From: JAVXNW01 sp036645575
Lineage (GTDB): Bacteria > Bacillota > Clostridia > Christensenellales > Aristaeellaceae
Assembly (NCBI GenBank): GCA_036645575.1
Contig: JAVXNW010000136.1
Coordinates: forward strand, 1 to 5,505
Direction of reading: 5' to 3'
DNA length: 5,505 bases
Positions 5,441 through 5,505 of this stretch are shown in pieces (within the stretch, counting starts at the first letter, position 1; every line of letters starts with the position of its first letter). The position numbers and the translations under genes are program-made. Below the pieces are notes generated by a model that was not told the DNA's origin, ran no database searches, and saw nothing but the letters and a program-made list of their open reading frames with translations.

Positions 5441-5505
5441 GGCGGCCGGGGCGCTGCCCCTGGACCCCGCCAAGGAAGGTCCTTGGATGCCAGCGCGCCT
5501 GCGGG
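5441..5505. repeat. GC-rich hairpin element, probably dispersed, cut by the window end
   Basis: Two further stems follow the gene: GGGGC-GCT-GCCCC (5448-5460) and CCAAGGA-AGG-TCCTTGG (5470-5486). The text GCTGCCCCTGGACCCCGCC is of a type that I recall recurring between genes in many Clostridia genomes. That is recollection and was not searched. No coding frame is convincing here. Where the element ends is not visible. Confidence 0.4.

Overview
The window is GC-rich (visibly above 60 %). It looks like chromosomal DNA from a GC-rich, strictly or largely anaerobic Firmicute of the class Clostridia. The clues are an FprA-type flavodiiron protein, a YheB-type DUF445 protein, strong AGGAGG-like ribosome binding sites, a zinc-ribbon/kinase-like membrane protein of a kind known from Clostridia, and GC-rich hairpin-forming intergenic elements. 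An order such as Christensenellales is only a guess.

Layout: two genes on the minus strand, then a divergent promoter region, then two genes on the plus strand. The minus-strand unit starts at 2768 with a fused gene: a HAD-superfamily phosphatase joined in frame to a complete thymidylate kinase. After 62 bp it continues into a long membrane protein (start 1422) whose 3' end lies beyond base 1. That protein has an N-terminal four-cysteine zinc ribbon, what looks like only the N-lobe of a Ser/Thr protein kinase with its key residues changed, one membrane helix, an acidic D[WL]PEE repeat, a peptidoglycan-binding-like domain and a Pro/Thr-rich repeat tail. Bases 1-172 are a 12-bp (partly 24-bp) tandem repeat coding for that tail.

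The 209-bp divergent region (2769-2977) holds a readable promoter for each side and a perfect 16-bp palindrome between them. The plus-strand promoter has a perfect TATAAT only 7 bp before the ATG of the DUF445 gene, which has no Shine-Dalgarno sequence, so that mRNA may be leaderless. The DUF445 gene (2978-3883) is followed by 282 bp without a gene. This gap contains several stable hairpins, one of them a 45-nt structure with internal symmetry, and then a promoter-like region crossed by three copies of a GTTGGCG repeat just ahead of the flavodiiron gene. That gene (4166-5419) encodes an O2- or NO-reducing flavodiiron protein with all six di-iron ligands. It ends in a short low-complexity tail, followed by a terminator-like hairpin and a GC-rich hairpin element that runs off the window.

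The four genes do not form an obvious single pathway: dTTP synthesis, envelope or wall contact, an unknown membrane-associated function, and oxygen/NO detoxification. No mobile element, CRISPR array, tRNA or rRNA was seen. The points most worth a second look are the kinase-remnant wall-binding protein, the HAD-thymidylate kinase fusion, the possible leaderless DUF445 transcript and the repeat-laden promoter of the flavodiiron gene.
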